This document shows positions 42,664-51,155 of a stretch of DNA of 64,000 nucleotides, piece by piece. Numbering within the stretch: position 1 is the stretch's first letter; each line of letters starts with the position of its first letter. Source of the DNA: Kineosporia babensis (GTDB lineage Bacteria; Actinomycetota; Actinomycetes; Actinomycetales; Kineosporiaceae). A program made the position numbers and the translations under genes. The notes below the pieces were generated by a model. It searched no databases and had not been told where the DNA came from. It saw only the letters and a program-made list of their open reading frames with translations. The stretch is from assembly GCF_021129305.1 (NCBI RefSeq), contig NZ_JAJOMB010000002.1, positions 1 to 64,000 on the forward strand, read 5' to 3'.

Positions 42664-45600
42664 CCGTCGGCCCGGCTCGAGAAGGTTGCCGGTGAGGTTC
42701 AGGCGATGGTGCTGGTGATCCAGTACAAGTTTGCTGAGAACATCGGCGAGCTCAGGGGAATGGAGCAGCTCACCGCGGATCCAGGTAAGGGCGGCCAGCT
42801 CCGGCCGACTGGGTGGAAGCTCGTGTTCCTGTTCGTTCCAGGTGCCCGAGGCAGGCCCATCGGCCGACGTCGCAGGAGCGGGAGCATCGGAAGCGTCAGC
42901 AGCGAGGGCCGAGATGATCTGCCCGGGTCGGAACGAGGGCGGATCGTTCTGCTGCGGCAGCGCAAACCCGCTCTGCTTACGCTGCAGCGCATCCAGATCG
43001 AAGGGATGCCGTCGGATGTAGTCCTGAGCCGTCTCGGCAGCCCTGGAGCGGGCCTGATCAGGCGGGAAGTCATGGGTCAGCCGATAGGCCAGGGCGTTGG
43101 TGATGCCGTCGGCGAGATGAGCGTCGATGTTCTCCGTGACCACCGAGAAGTACCGGCCCGGCTCGCCCTCCTGGCTCCGGATGATGGCGAACTCGACTGC
43201 CCGCAGCAGGGCTTGCGGATCGTCGGTAGCGACGGTGTAGAGACGCAGCGGATCGTTCTCGCGACCCGTCCCGGCGGCGGTCGGTGCCTGAGACCAGGGC
43301 ATGCGGCCATGCGGGAAATCGTTCGGGGGAAGAAGCCCTTCCAGCCGGTACCGCTGCCGGATGTCCTCCATGGTTTCCTTGAACGAAAGGGTGGCCCGGT
43401 CGCGGCTGTCCCGGGGGACCCGTTGGTCATCCTGGTACCTACCTGATTCGCCGGCCATACGCCTCAGGAATTCACGCTGAACCAGATGTGTCCTCAGTTC
43501 GGACTCGGCGGTGAGCCGGTTCATGACGGTGGCGACGGAGGTCCGCAGCACTTCTTTGTCCAGATGAGGAAGACCGTCTTTCAGATCGGCCATCAACTGC
43601 GAGGAGATGAGGGTGCGGTTGGGCTGCAACGCGTGGATGGACTCGTGGACCATGGTTCCGGCGACATCCGTGACGGTGCGGGGGACTCCGTTCAGGGAAA
43701 GGCCGATGGATGTCAGGCGGGTTGCCGGGTCGAAGGCTCCCAGCGCCCCGGGGTCGAAGGCCTTGTAGAAGTCCTCGTCCGAGGCGAAAGTCCCCGGTGG
43801 AACCAGAGTCCGGGCAACATCCAGATCGTTCGGGATCGCCGTGGCGACAGTCTGCCCTACGTGTTCAGAGATCGTCGGCCCGAGAGTGTCCTCGGTGATG
43901 ATCCGGATGACGGCCTGATCGACGACTGATACCCGCAGGGTGTCGGAATCCATCTCGATCCCCCGATGAGCCAGGGCTGCTCGGTCCAGCAGATCGAGCC
44001 CGACGACATGTTCCCACGACGGGCGAAGAGCGCCCTCGGCGTCGTAGTCGTAACCCCGCCGTTCGAACGTCTCGGTGTAACTGCGGATGGAGGTACTGTG
44101 ATCGCGGACCTGGAGGATCAGATCGCTCAGCGGGGCACGGCCGTGCTTCACCTCGTCCGAGGTGTCCAGCAGCGTACGGGCACGCTGCTGTATTTCCCGT
44201 AGCGCCTGAGTTTGGGGTTCGCGCTGTGCTCCGAGTTGCTGCAGATCCGCAATCATTGCCTCGAGAGCGGCCGGAGTGTTGCGTAGGACCGTGGAGTTGC
44301 TGTCCCCGCTCAGAAGCTGAGGATGCGGAGCGCGCCGCTCGGCCGGTCGGCGCTCGAACTCCATCGCGGTGAAGTCGGTCACCGCCGGGTCTGCGTCCCA
44401 CGGCACGAGCCGGGGCTCGCCTATACCGGCTGGAGCCAGACCCGGTTCGGTGGACACCGCACGGGGCGGTGGACCGGACGAACGCTCCGATCCGAGGTTC
44501 TCGGTCAGCGGAGAAACAGTGGACGATCGTGGCCCAGGGGCGCTGCGGTCGTCCGTTCCGCCTCCAGCCAGAGCCTGGAAGATCTTTCCCGGATTCTGAT
44601 GTTCGGTCGTGTCTTCCTGGTTCCGGGCGTCGCCGGAGATCTCCTTTTCGAGAACGGGATGGGCTGGTGTCTTCGCCGTCAGCGCTTGCCGCCGTCGCAC
44701 GTCCTCGAGATCGATGCCCCTGCGATCAGCGATCTCCCGGGTGAGTGGACCGGAGAACCGGCCGGGGCGTCCATGATCGTAGTGATCGAGAATCGCAAGT
44801 CTTGCCTGCTCGACGATCGCCGCCGTGTCGTGTAGTTCGGGGTGATCACGCAGCGGGTCGACCCCGTCCAGATTCCGGGATGCGGGGTACTTGGTGTGGA
44901 CGTGATGGGCGATCTGGCCGGGACTGTCGGCGGCCCGTTCGCGACTCTCGTCGGGTACTCGCAGATCTTCGGAATAGCCCTTCGGCGAGTGCTTCGCCAT
45001 TCCCCGGAGGAAGTCCTGCTGCATCGTGAAGGCCCGGAACTCCGACTCGAAGGTGAGCCGGGCGTTGAACGGCGAGAGCGCCGCATTGAGCTCGGCGGGA
45101 GTCAGATCCGGGTTCTCCAGAAGCAGGTCCCTGGTCAGATCGCTGCGCAGAACGTCTCGGCTCGGCTGCAGGGCATGCATCGACTCGTGTACGGCGGTCG
45201 ACACCACCGTGGTGAGCGACCGGCCGGCCCCGGTGGTGCCCATGTCGATATAGGTGACGCCGGTGGCCGAGTTGTAGGCTCCGTTCCCGCCCGGTTCCCG
45301 CAGCCACGCAAGGTCTCTGGCGTACACGTCGGCCGGTACCTGACCGCGGGCCAGATGCTCGTCCTTCGGGATCGCATCGCGCAGCGTGTTGCCCACATGC
45401 CGAGAGAACTCCTCACCCAGCACGTCGTGCACGATGGCACGGCCGATCGCCTGGTCGAGGACGTCCAGCCGGCGAGTGCCCGGATCGATGTCCACCGAAC
45501 GGTGCGCCAGCTCGACCCGGTCGAGTGGATCGAGGCCGTGCACGTCTTTCCAGGCCGGGATCACGTTGCTCTTGTTCGAGTCGTCGGGACGGTCCCGGAA

Positions 45601-47706
45601 GCGGTCACCGTACTCGTTCACCGCAGCACTGTGCTCCCGGACCTGCGCCACCAGATCGCTGATCTCACGGTCGCCCCTGCGGACGTCCGTGGCCAGGTGT
45701 TCCAGCCGGGTTGCGCCGTCCTGCAGATCCCGCAGCGACCGGATCTGCTCGACCCGGTGCTCGCCGGGGTGGGATTCGAGCCGGCGGATCACATCGTCGA
45801 GGCGTGAACCGGTCTGGGCGAGAACTTCGGAGGTACTGGTCCGGAACCGGTCGTTGTGGAAATCGCTTCGAGTGCGCGCTTCTTCCCGTACCCCGTCGGC
45901 CGGATCATGAGTGGTCCGGTCGTCGCGTTGAGTGAGGTGTTGGTCGCCCGGTTCGGTGAGTAGCGATGCCCCGTCGGCATTGGTGCGGTCGGGCGACTTG
46001 TTCGCGTTGGGGTGATCGGGTCCGGTACCCGTGTCGCTGCGGCTGGGTGAATCGTCAGCGAACCCAACGGGCTGATCAGTGACGGTTGGACCAGAGGGAG
46101 TTTCCGGGGTTGCTGGCTGATGATTCTTCTCCGACGGCGCGGGTTCTTGGTTCGGCGAGGTGTCTTCGCGGCGCGGGGAAGGATCCGCCGTACGGGCCTC
46201 AGCGGAAGTTTTCGAGGGGGAACCGTCCGCTGACCGAGAGGTGCCCGCCCCACCGGAACTTTCGGTCGAGGTACCCCGAGGAGAATCGATGACGATGGAG
46301 CCGCCGCTCGGCTGTCGAGGAGCGGTCGGTGTACGGCCAGTTCCGCTGCCGGTCTCCGAGCTGGTTCGATTGGTGGTACCGGGCAGCTCTGGAGCGCTGG
46401 GCGAAAGGCCAATGGTAGACGTCGGTACGTCTGCTGGGTGGTCGACACCAGTTGCGGGGAGTCCGGTTTCGGTCGGCGACAAGGCGCCTGTCGCCGGGGT
46501 GTTGCGAGCCAGGGGCAGAGCCCGGCCCAGGTCGTGGGCCCCGATCTGCAGCCCGGCTCCGAACGCACCGGCCAGGAACTGGTTGCCCAGGGCCTTGAGC
46601 ACGCCGTCGTTGTAGAGGTTCAGGTAGTCCTTGGAGAACCCGAACTTGCCGTTGGTCAGATAGTTCTGGGTGAGGTCGACCGCGGCGCCGGCCGGGATGT
46701 CGGCCAGGCCCTCGCCGACCACCAGCGAGGTGCGCTCGATCCCGACCCGGCCCAGGGCAGCGGCGGGGCCGACCTTGAGGAAGGCCGGGAGCGTGCCGTT
46801 GGCGGACTTGGCCCCGAGCGGCCGCAGCAGCCGGCCCGCTCCGTTGGAGAAGAGCAGCCCGGCCGGACCGGCCACCGCACCGGCCATCCCACCGGACAAC
46901 GTACTGACGAAGACCGACTTGTAGTTGATGCCCTTCCGGTTGCCCTCGGCGACCTGGATCGCCTGGGCCAGGAGGTCGGCGCCGCCGAACTGGGCGGCAC
47001 CCAGGCCGGCTCCGGCCCCGGCCGCCTTGAGCAGGTTCGTGCGCAGCGTGGCGGGGGTGACGGCCTTGGCCGCGGCGGGCGCTGCGGCTTTGGCAGCAGC
47101 CGGGAGGGCGAGCTTAGGGGCGGCGGCCTTGGCGGCAGCGGGCGCGGCGACCTTGGGAAGGGCCTTGAGAGCGGCCAGTTCGGAGGCCTCCAGCAGGGTC
47201 CTGCGCAGCACCGGCATGGCCATTCTGGTGGCCAGCCGGGACAGGATCCGGATGATCGCAGCCCTCCCGAACGAGACCGCCAGCGCCGCGTAGGAGGCTC
47301 CGGCCGGGCCGAAGGCAGCGGCGAAAACCAGCTCGGCCGCAGTGATCCCGACGATGATCTTCAGCATCAGCTGGGCGTACTCGAGCTCGGTGGCGCCGTT
47401 CAGCGACGCCGCCTGGTAGGCGTAGGCCGCGGCGGAGTAGGCGGGCGGACCGCTCTCCTGATTCTGGACGAGATCGTTCCAGCGCTGGGTGAAGGCCTGG
47501 CCCGCGCTGCCGCCCCAGTTGAAGGCGACCTCGCCGACCGAGTTGTTCATCTCGAGGAACGCCTCGTCCAGCGCCATCGCGAGCTCGCCCCAGGCATCGC
47601 CCAGTTCCCGCCAGGCGTCCGGGTCCCCGTCCGGCCAGGCCTGCCAGGCGGCACCCCAGACCAGCTTGTCCCAGACCCAGCCGAGCGCCGCATCCAGATC
47701 AGCCAC
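42661..47706 (-). CDS. Giant WXG100-headed polymorphic effector with tandem HExxH domains
   Basis: A 1681-codon protein. Residues 1-100 form a WXG100-like head (NWGGSAGQAF; Trp64-Gly65). Then come hydrophobic and Ala-rich helices to about 400, and a Ser/Thr/Pro/Asp-rich linker to about 630. Two homologous modules follow, each with a metallopeptidase-like motif: HESMHALQPS (His840-Glu841-His844) and HESIHALQPN (His1354-Glu1355-His1358). Each is followed by LTFESEFR or LTAESELR. Each module ends in a matching PG[KR]I..ALA motif. The head resembles CpnT-like type VII effectors. It ends LLEPGRR then TAG, after which the frame stays open into the synthetase domain. Confidence 0.85.
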   Translation of the reverse strand: MADLDAALGWVWDKLVWGAAWQAWPDGDPDAWRELGDAWGELAMALDEAFLEMNNSVGEVAFNWGGSAGQAFTQRWNDLVQNQESGPPAYSAAAYAYQAASLNGATELEYAQLMLKIIVGITAAELVFAAAFGPAGASYAALAVSFGRAAIIRILSRLATRMAMPVLRRTLLEASELAALKALPKVAAPAAAKAAAPKLALPAAAKAAAPAAAKAVTPATLRTNLLKAAGAGAGLGAAQFGGADLLAQAIQVAEGNRKGINYKSVFVSTLSGGMAGAVAGPAGLLFSNGAGRLLRPLGAKSANGTLPAFLKVGPAAALGRVGIERTSLVVGEGLADIPAGAAVDLTQNYLTNGKFGFSKDYLNLYNDGVLKALGNQFLAGAFGAGLQIGAHDLGRALPLARNTPATGALSPTETGLPATGVDHPADVPTSTIGLSPSAPELPGTTNRTSSETGSGTGRTPTAPRQPSGGSIVIDSPRGTSTESSGGAGTSRSADGSPSKTSAEARTADPSPRREDTSPNQEPAPSEKNHQPATPETPSGPTVTDQPVGFADDSPSRSDTGTGPDHPNANKSPDRTNADGASLLTEPGDQHLTQRDDRTTHDPADGVREEARTRSDFHNDRFRTSTSEVLAQTGSRLDDVIRRLESHPGEHRVEQIRSLRDLQDGATRLEHLATDVRRGDREISDLVAQVREHSAAVNEYGDRFRDRPDDSNKSNVIPAWKDVHGLDPLDRVELAHRSVDIDPGTRRLDVLDQAIGRAIVHDVLGEEFSRHVGNTLRDAIPKDEHLARGQVPADVYARDLAWLREPGGNGAYNSATGVTYIDMGTTGAGRSLTTVVSTAVHESMHALQPSRDVLRSDLTRDLLLENPDLTPAELNAALSPFNARLTFESEFRAFTMQQDFLRGMAKHSPKGYSEDLRVPDESRERAADSPGQIAHHVHTKYPASRNLDGVDPLRDHPELHDTAAIVEQARLAILDHYDHGRPGRFSGPLTREIADRRGIDLEDVRRRQALTAKTPAHPVLEKEISGDARNQEDTTEHQNPGKIFQALAGGGTDDRSAPGPRSSTVSPLTENLGSERSSGPPPRAVSTEPGLAPAGIGEPRLVPWDADPAVTDFTAMEFERRPAERRAPHPQLLSGDSNSTVLRNTPAALEAMIADLQQLGAQREPQTQALREIQQRARTLLDTSDEVKHGRAPLSDLILQVRDHSTSIRSYTETFERRGYDYDAEGALRPSWEHVVGLDLLDRAALAHRGIEMDSDTLRVSVVDQAVIRIITEDTLGPTISEHVGQTVATAIPNDLDVARTLVPPGTFASDEDFYKAFDPGALGAFDPATRLTSIGLSLNGVPRTVTDVAGTMVHESIHALQPNRTLISSQLMADLKDGLPHLDKEVLRTSVATVMNRLTAESELRTHLVQREFLRRMAGESGRYQDDQRVPRDSRDRATLSFKETMEDIRQRYRLEGLLPPNDFPHGRMPWSQAPTAAGTGRENDPLRLYTVATDDPQALLRAVEFAIIRSQEGEPGRYFSVVTENIDAHLADGITNALAYRLTHDFPPDQARSRAAETAQDYIRRHPFDLDALQRKQSGFALPQQNDPPSFRPGQIISALAADASDAPAPATSADGPASGTWNEQEHELPPSRPELAALTWIRGELLHSPELADVLSKLVLDHQHHRLNLTGNLLEPGRR

Positions 47707-47726
47707 GCGAACCCCCCACGTTCACT

Positions 47727-47969
47727 TCAGCTCTGGTCGGCCGGTGCGGCTGATTGTTCCTTGGCCTTGATCCGGGTGATCCAGTAGTAGAGCCAGCAGC
47801 CGACGCCGACCGAGGCGAAGAAGCTGAGGGCATCCTTGAGGATCACGCTCAGTACGGCCGCGAGAACGGCGGTGGCCAGGGCGATCCAGGCGGCCGGCAA
47901 CGGGTGGCCGGCCGCGTGCACGAGGGTCGAGAGGCCGATGAGCAGCAGGCCGAACAGGATGACGATCAT
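47727..47969 (-). CDS. Small two-helix membrane protein
   Basis: An 80-residue protein with two or three hydrophobic segments (MIVILFGLLLIGLSTLVHAA; AAWIALATAVLAAVLSVIL; FFASVGVGCWLYYWITRI) and a charged C-terminus (KAKEQSAAPADQS). No family recognised. It sits between the ESX-like small gene and the giant effector in the same operon. The effector start is 20 bases after its stop. Small membrane proteins in this position are common in type VII effector operons and could help membrane passage. Confidence 0.65.
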   Translation of the reverse strand: MIVILFGLLLIGLSTLVHAAGHPLPAAWIALATAVLAAVLSVILKDALSFFASVGVGCWLYYWITRIKAKEQSAAPADQS

Positions 47970-48004
47970 TCAGGAGCCAGTTCTGGGAGTAGGTGGTGCG
48001 GGTC

Positions 48005-48349
48005 TCAGGCATGCGGGGCGATGCCGGTGTAGCGGGTGGAGGCGTTGCTGTCCGACTCGATCGTGGCCTGCACCGCGCGGCGCGCCAGGTCGGCTCCCTC
48101 CTCGGTGGTTCGGGCCAGGTTCTGGGCCTGCTCCTTGACGAAGGCAGCGCCGGGCTCGGCCAGGTACTGCGACTCGAAGGGCTTGCCGTACTCGGCCGTG
48201 CTGCCCCAGGGCTTGCCGCCTTCCAGTCCGTCGATCCGGGAGACGAGGGACGCCAGCCGGTCGGTGAGCGCCCCGGCCCGGGTGGCGACGGCGGACAGGG
48301 CGTCCAGGGCCGCTTCCGGGTCGCTGAGATACGTTTCGCCGGAACTCAT
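48005..48349 (-). CDS. ESX-like small helical protein
   Basis: A 114-residue helical protein (TYLSDPEAALDALSAVATRA; ADLARRAVQATIES). It resembles ESX substrate or chaperone-type small proteins, without a clear WxG motif (GKPWGSTAEYG is the nearest). The ATG at 48349 overlaps the stop of the YbaB-like gene by four bases (ATGA). It lies 35 bases upstream of the two-TM gene. It likely forms a pair with the YbaB-like protein or with the effector head. Confidence 0.65.
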   Translation of the reverse strand: MSSGETYLSDPEAALDALSAVATRAGALTDRLASLVSRIDGLEGGKPWGSTAEYGKPFESQYLAEPGAAFVKEQAQNLARTTEEGADLARRAVQATIESDSNASTRYTGIAPHA

Positions 48350-48744
48350 TCGGGCCACCTCTCCATCAGCCGTTCCTGGATCGCATCGAGGTTCTCCAGC
48401 CGGTTGTTCATCCCGGCGGCAGTCATGCCGCCGGTCGCATAGCGCTCGTTCACCGCCCGTGTTCGCTCGGCGCCGATCTGTGCAGCTGAGGCGACCGTTT
48501 CGGTGATGGTCCGGGCCAGTGCGGTGGCGTCGGGATTACGGTAGATCCGGCCGTCGAGCCGCAGGTCGAGCAGTTCGCCGTGGGCTCCGGTCTCGGCCCT
48601 GACGAAACCGTCGGGCGAGGTGGCCTGCCCGCGTACCGCAGCCAGTTCCTGCTGCAGGACCGCGAAGTTGCGGCGCAGTTCCTGGTAGGTGCGGGTGGCC
48701 TGCTCGGCCTCGGCGCGCAGGTCGTCGAGGTGGGGCTCCGCCAT
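48346..48744 (-). CDS. YbaB/EbfC-like protein of type VII loci
   Basis: A 132-residue helical protein. Residues 5-45 form an N-terminal helix (LRAEAEQATRTYQELRRNFA) followed by a beta-sheet part (FVRAETGAHGELLDLRLDGR) and a C-terminal helix. This is the layout of YbaB/EbfC-family proteins, often found beside actinobacterial type VII effector genes. Their role there is not established; DNA binding or effector chaperoning are possible. It is the first gene of the minus-strand effector operon, opposite mycP, with 166 bases between. Confidence 0.75.
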   Translation of the reverse strand: MAEPHLDDLRAEAEQATRTYQELRRNFAVLQQELAAVRGQATSPDGFVRAETGAHGELLDLRLDGRIYRNPDATALARTITETVASAAQIGAERTRAVNERYATGGMTAAGMNNRLENLDAIQERLMERWPE

Positions 48745-48910
48745 GACGGGAATCCTTTCATCCGCTGGACGCTCCGGCCGGCACCAGGCACCATGACCTG
48801 AGACTTTAGTGCGGGTATTACCCTGCGGGAAAGGCTTTAACGTTTCCTTAGGCATGGGTTCTCCGGCGGCAGAAGCATTTCTGCCCCGCAGCGACGAGGA
48901 GAATTGAACG

Positions 48911-50311
48911 ATGCGGCGTTCCGGACGACGTGCGGGTGCCACGGCCGCCCTGCTGGTCGCCGTCGGTGTTCTGGTCTGTGGCCCGGTCGCCACCGCGGGA
49001 GCGAGTCCGCTGCCCAAGGACGACACGAAGTCGGCGGCGGACTCGCCGAAGAAGTCTTCCTCGAAGAAGGCGAAGACCAAACGGAAGAAGCCCAAGCCGG
49101 CGGTGATCACCCGGCCGTCCTGCGGGGCCAACGCGGCCCCGGCCGGCACGGTGGTGCGTGAGGTCCCCTGGCAGCAGTTGTGGCTGTCTCCGGAGCGACT
49201 GGCCCCGCTGGCGAACGGTTCCGGGCAGACCGTGGCGGTGGTCGACACCGGGGTGAGCAGCGAGCACGAGCAGCTGAAGGGGAAGGTCCAGCCCGGATAC
49301 GACGAGCTCCGGGGAAAACCGGGCGGTCACGCCGACTGCCAGTCCCACGGCACCGCTGTGGCGGGCCTGATCGCGGCGGACAAGCAGGGCTCGATCGGTC
49401 TGCGCGGGATCGCGCCGGAGGCCGAGATCATGCCGATCCGGGTGACCGAGGTATTGCCCGCCTCCAGCGCCGGCGCGCTCGAGCGCACCGATCCGGCCAA
49501 GGTGGCCAAGGGCATCCGGCGGGCGGCCGGCCGCGGGGCGAGCGTCATCCAGGTCTCTTCCGCGTTCACCGCTCCCGGTGCCCTGTGCGAGGCGAGCGCG
49601 TTCGCCCTGAAGAAGGGCATCCCGGTGGTGGCCGCCGTCGGTGACCTGCGTAACAGCGCGCTGGTTCAGGATGCGGCGACCTATCCGGCGGCCTGCGAGG
49701 GCGTGATCGGGGTGGGCTCGGTCGGCCCGGACTTCCTGCTGGCCGGCAGTTCGGCCGTGAACGAGGCGGTGGATCTGGTGGCCCCGGGCGACGAGGTCGT
49801 CTCCACCGCTCGGGTCAGCGGACAGCAGTCGTTCCGGGGGACCAGCCTGGCCTCCGGCGTGGTGGCCGGTGCGGTGGCGCTGGTCCGGCAGACCGATCCG
49901 GACCTGAAGCCCGCCGAGATCGCGAAACGTCTTACTGCCACCGCAGATCCGGTACCGGCCGGGGAACAGACCCTGGGATACGGTGCGGGGCTGGTGAATC
50001 CGTACCGGGCCGTCACCGAGCAGGCCTCGGCAACCGAACCGCAGCCGATCGCCGGAGCTGCCGCCCGGGTGGTGGATCCGGTGGCCGATCGGATCGAGGC
50101 GGCTCAGGCCTCGGGCCGTAAGAACGCGGCCGTGCTGGCTGCGGCGGCGATCGCCATGGTGCTCCTGCTGGGGGTCCTGGCGGCCGCCGTTCCGCGGGGG
50201 CACCGGCGGTCCTGGCGGCCGGGGCGCTCGGCGCCGGCCACCGAGAAGCCGACGGGCCGTTCCGCCGACGAGGAGCCGTTGTTCACGCTGCCCGAGGTCT
50301 ACCGAAGCTGA
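48911..50311 (+). CDS. mycP: Type VII secretion mycosin (subtilase) MycP
   Basis: A 466-residue secreted, membrane-anchored serine protease of the ESX complex. The signal peptide is at residues 10-31 (AGATAALLVAVGVLVCGPVAT), followed by a Lys-rich spacer. The catalytic triad is Asp112 (VVDTGV), His146 (QSHGTAVAGL) and Ser312 (RGTSLASG). A C-terminal membrane helix (NAAVLAAAAIAMVLLLGVLAAAV) precedes a short cytosolic tail. At the usual oxyanion Asn the sequence is AAVGDLRNS, so Asp245 seems to replace it. Ribosome binding site GGAGA lies before the ATG at 48911. It is divergent from the effector operon. Confidence 0.92.
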   Translation: MRRSGRRAGATAALLVAVGVLVCGPVATAGASPLPKDDTKSAADSPKKSSSKKAKTKRKKPKPAVITRPSCGANAAPAGTVVREVPWQQLWLSPERLAPLANGSGQTVAVVDTGVSSEHEQLKGKVQPGYDELRGKPGGHADCQSHGTAVAGLIAADKQGSIGLRGIAPEAEIMPIRVTEVLPASSAGALERTDPAKVAKGIRRAAGRGASVIQVSSAFTAPGALCEASAFALKKGIPVVAAVGDLRNSALVQDAATYPAACEGVIGVGSVGPDFLLAGSSAVNEAVDLVAPGDEVVSTARVSGQQSFRGTSLASGVVAGAVALVRQTDPDLKPAEIAKRLTATADPVPAGEQTLGYGAGLVNPYRAVTEQASATEPQPIAGAAARVVDPVADRIEAAQASGRKNAAVLAAAAIAMVLLLGVLAAAVPRGHRRSWRPGRSAPATEKPTGRSADEEPLFTLPEVYRS

Positions 50312-50324
50312 CCGGTCCGGACAG

Positions 50325-50365
50325 TGCGGGTGAGAGCGGCGGCCGGGCCGGACCGCTCTCACCCG
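50325..50365. terminator. Bidirectional terminator between mycP and WXG100 genes
   Basis: GCGGGTGAGAGCGG at 50325-50338 pairs perfectly with CCGCTCTCACCCGC at 50352-50365, 14 bp with a 13-base loop. It sits between the convergent mycP and WXG100 genes. Confidence 0.85.
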
Positions 50366-50374
50366 CAGCCGGTC

Positions 50375-50659
50375 TCAGCGGCCGAACAGCTTGGCGTTGC
50401 CGTCCTCGGTCACCGACATGTCGCTGGAGTTGCTCGCCACCGTGGTGGAGAGCTTGTTCAGCGCGGTGACCAGGTTGTCGCAGGCGGTGTCCCACTTCTG
50501 CTGCATGACCGCCCAGCTCTCACCGGCCGAACCGGACCAGTCGGCCTGGAGCTGACCGGCCGCCGACTTCACGTCGCCGCGCAGCCCCTCGACCCCCGAG
50601 TGCGCCTTGCCGATCGAGCTGGACAGGTCGTTCAGTTCCTGGAAGTTGTACGAAAGCAT
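50375..50659 (-). CDS. WXG100-family ESX protein
   Basis: A 94-residue four-helix-bundle half with the central DWSGSAG (WxG motif). N-terminal helix ELNDLSSSIGKAHSGVEGL, C-terminal helix with YxxxD/E-like TVASNSSDMSVTEDGN. Such proteins are secreted as dimers by type VII systems. It is the second of a pair with the adjacent WXG100 gene, 29 bases away. No leader peptide is expected. Ends in LFGR. Confidence 0.9.
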   Translation of the reverse strand: MLSYNFQELNDLSSSIGKAHSGVEGLRGDVKSAAGQLQADWSGSAGESWAVMQQKWDTACDNLVTALNKLSTTVASNSSDMSVTEDGNAKLFGR

Positions 50660-50688
50660 GGGTCTACCCCTCCGAAAAGCTTGCGGTA

Positions 50689-51024
50689 CTAGCGGATCAG
50701 CGCCGACGTGATGCCGGTCGTCTCGACCTGGCCGTGGCTCTGGGCGTTCGCCGAGTCGGTGCTGTCGTACTGCGCACCGGAAGTCTGGATGTTGCCGGAG
50801 ATCTCGTTGAGCACGCCGTTCAACTGCGCCCAGGCCGAGTTCACGTCGTCCATCGCGACCTGCCAGGCGTTCCTGGCCTGGCCGCTCCAGCTGGCGGAGT
50901 GCGTGGCGGCCTCACCGCGGAGCTTGCTGATGGCCTCCTCCAGCTGCTCGTAGTTGCCCGCCATCTTCGACGAGACGCCACCCAGGACGTCGAGATCGGC
51001 CTTCACCTGACCGTTTCCAGCCAT
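50689..51024 (-). CDS. WXG100-family ESX protein (pair partner)
   Basis: A 111-residue WXG100 protein with SWSGQARNAW as the central motif. Helices ADLDVLGGVSSKMAGNYEQ and AWQVAMDDVNSAWAQLNGV flank it. The C-terminal tail is Ser/Gln-rich. Together with the next gene it would form the secreted heterodimer of this ESX system. It lies 132 bases downstream of eccB and is transcribed in the same direction, so eccD-eccB-esx-esx may be one operon. Confidence 0.9.
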   Translation of the reverse strand: MAGNGQVKADLDVLGGVSSKMAGNYEQLEEAISKLRGEAATHSASWSGQARNAWQVAMDDVNSAWAQLNGVLNEISGNIQTSGAQYDSTDSANAQSHGQVETTGITSALIR

Positions 51025-51155
51025 GCTGTTCTCCTATCGTGTTCGTGCTCGTGGAGTGCCCGGCCGGGGTGCTGCATCCGGCCGGACCGGAACACCGTTC
51101 AGCGTGGGTCCCCGTCGCCCCCGAAACCATCTGACCGAACCAACATATCGGCGCA

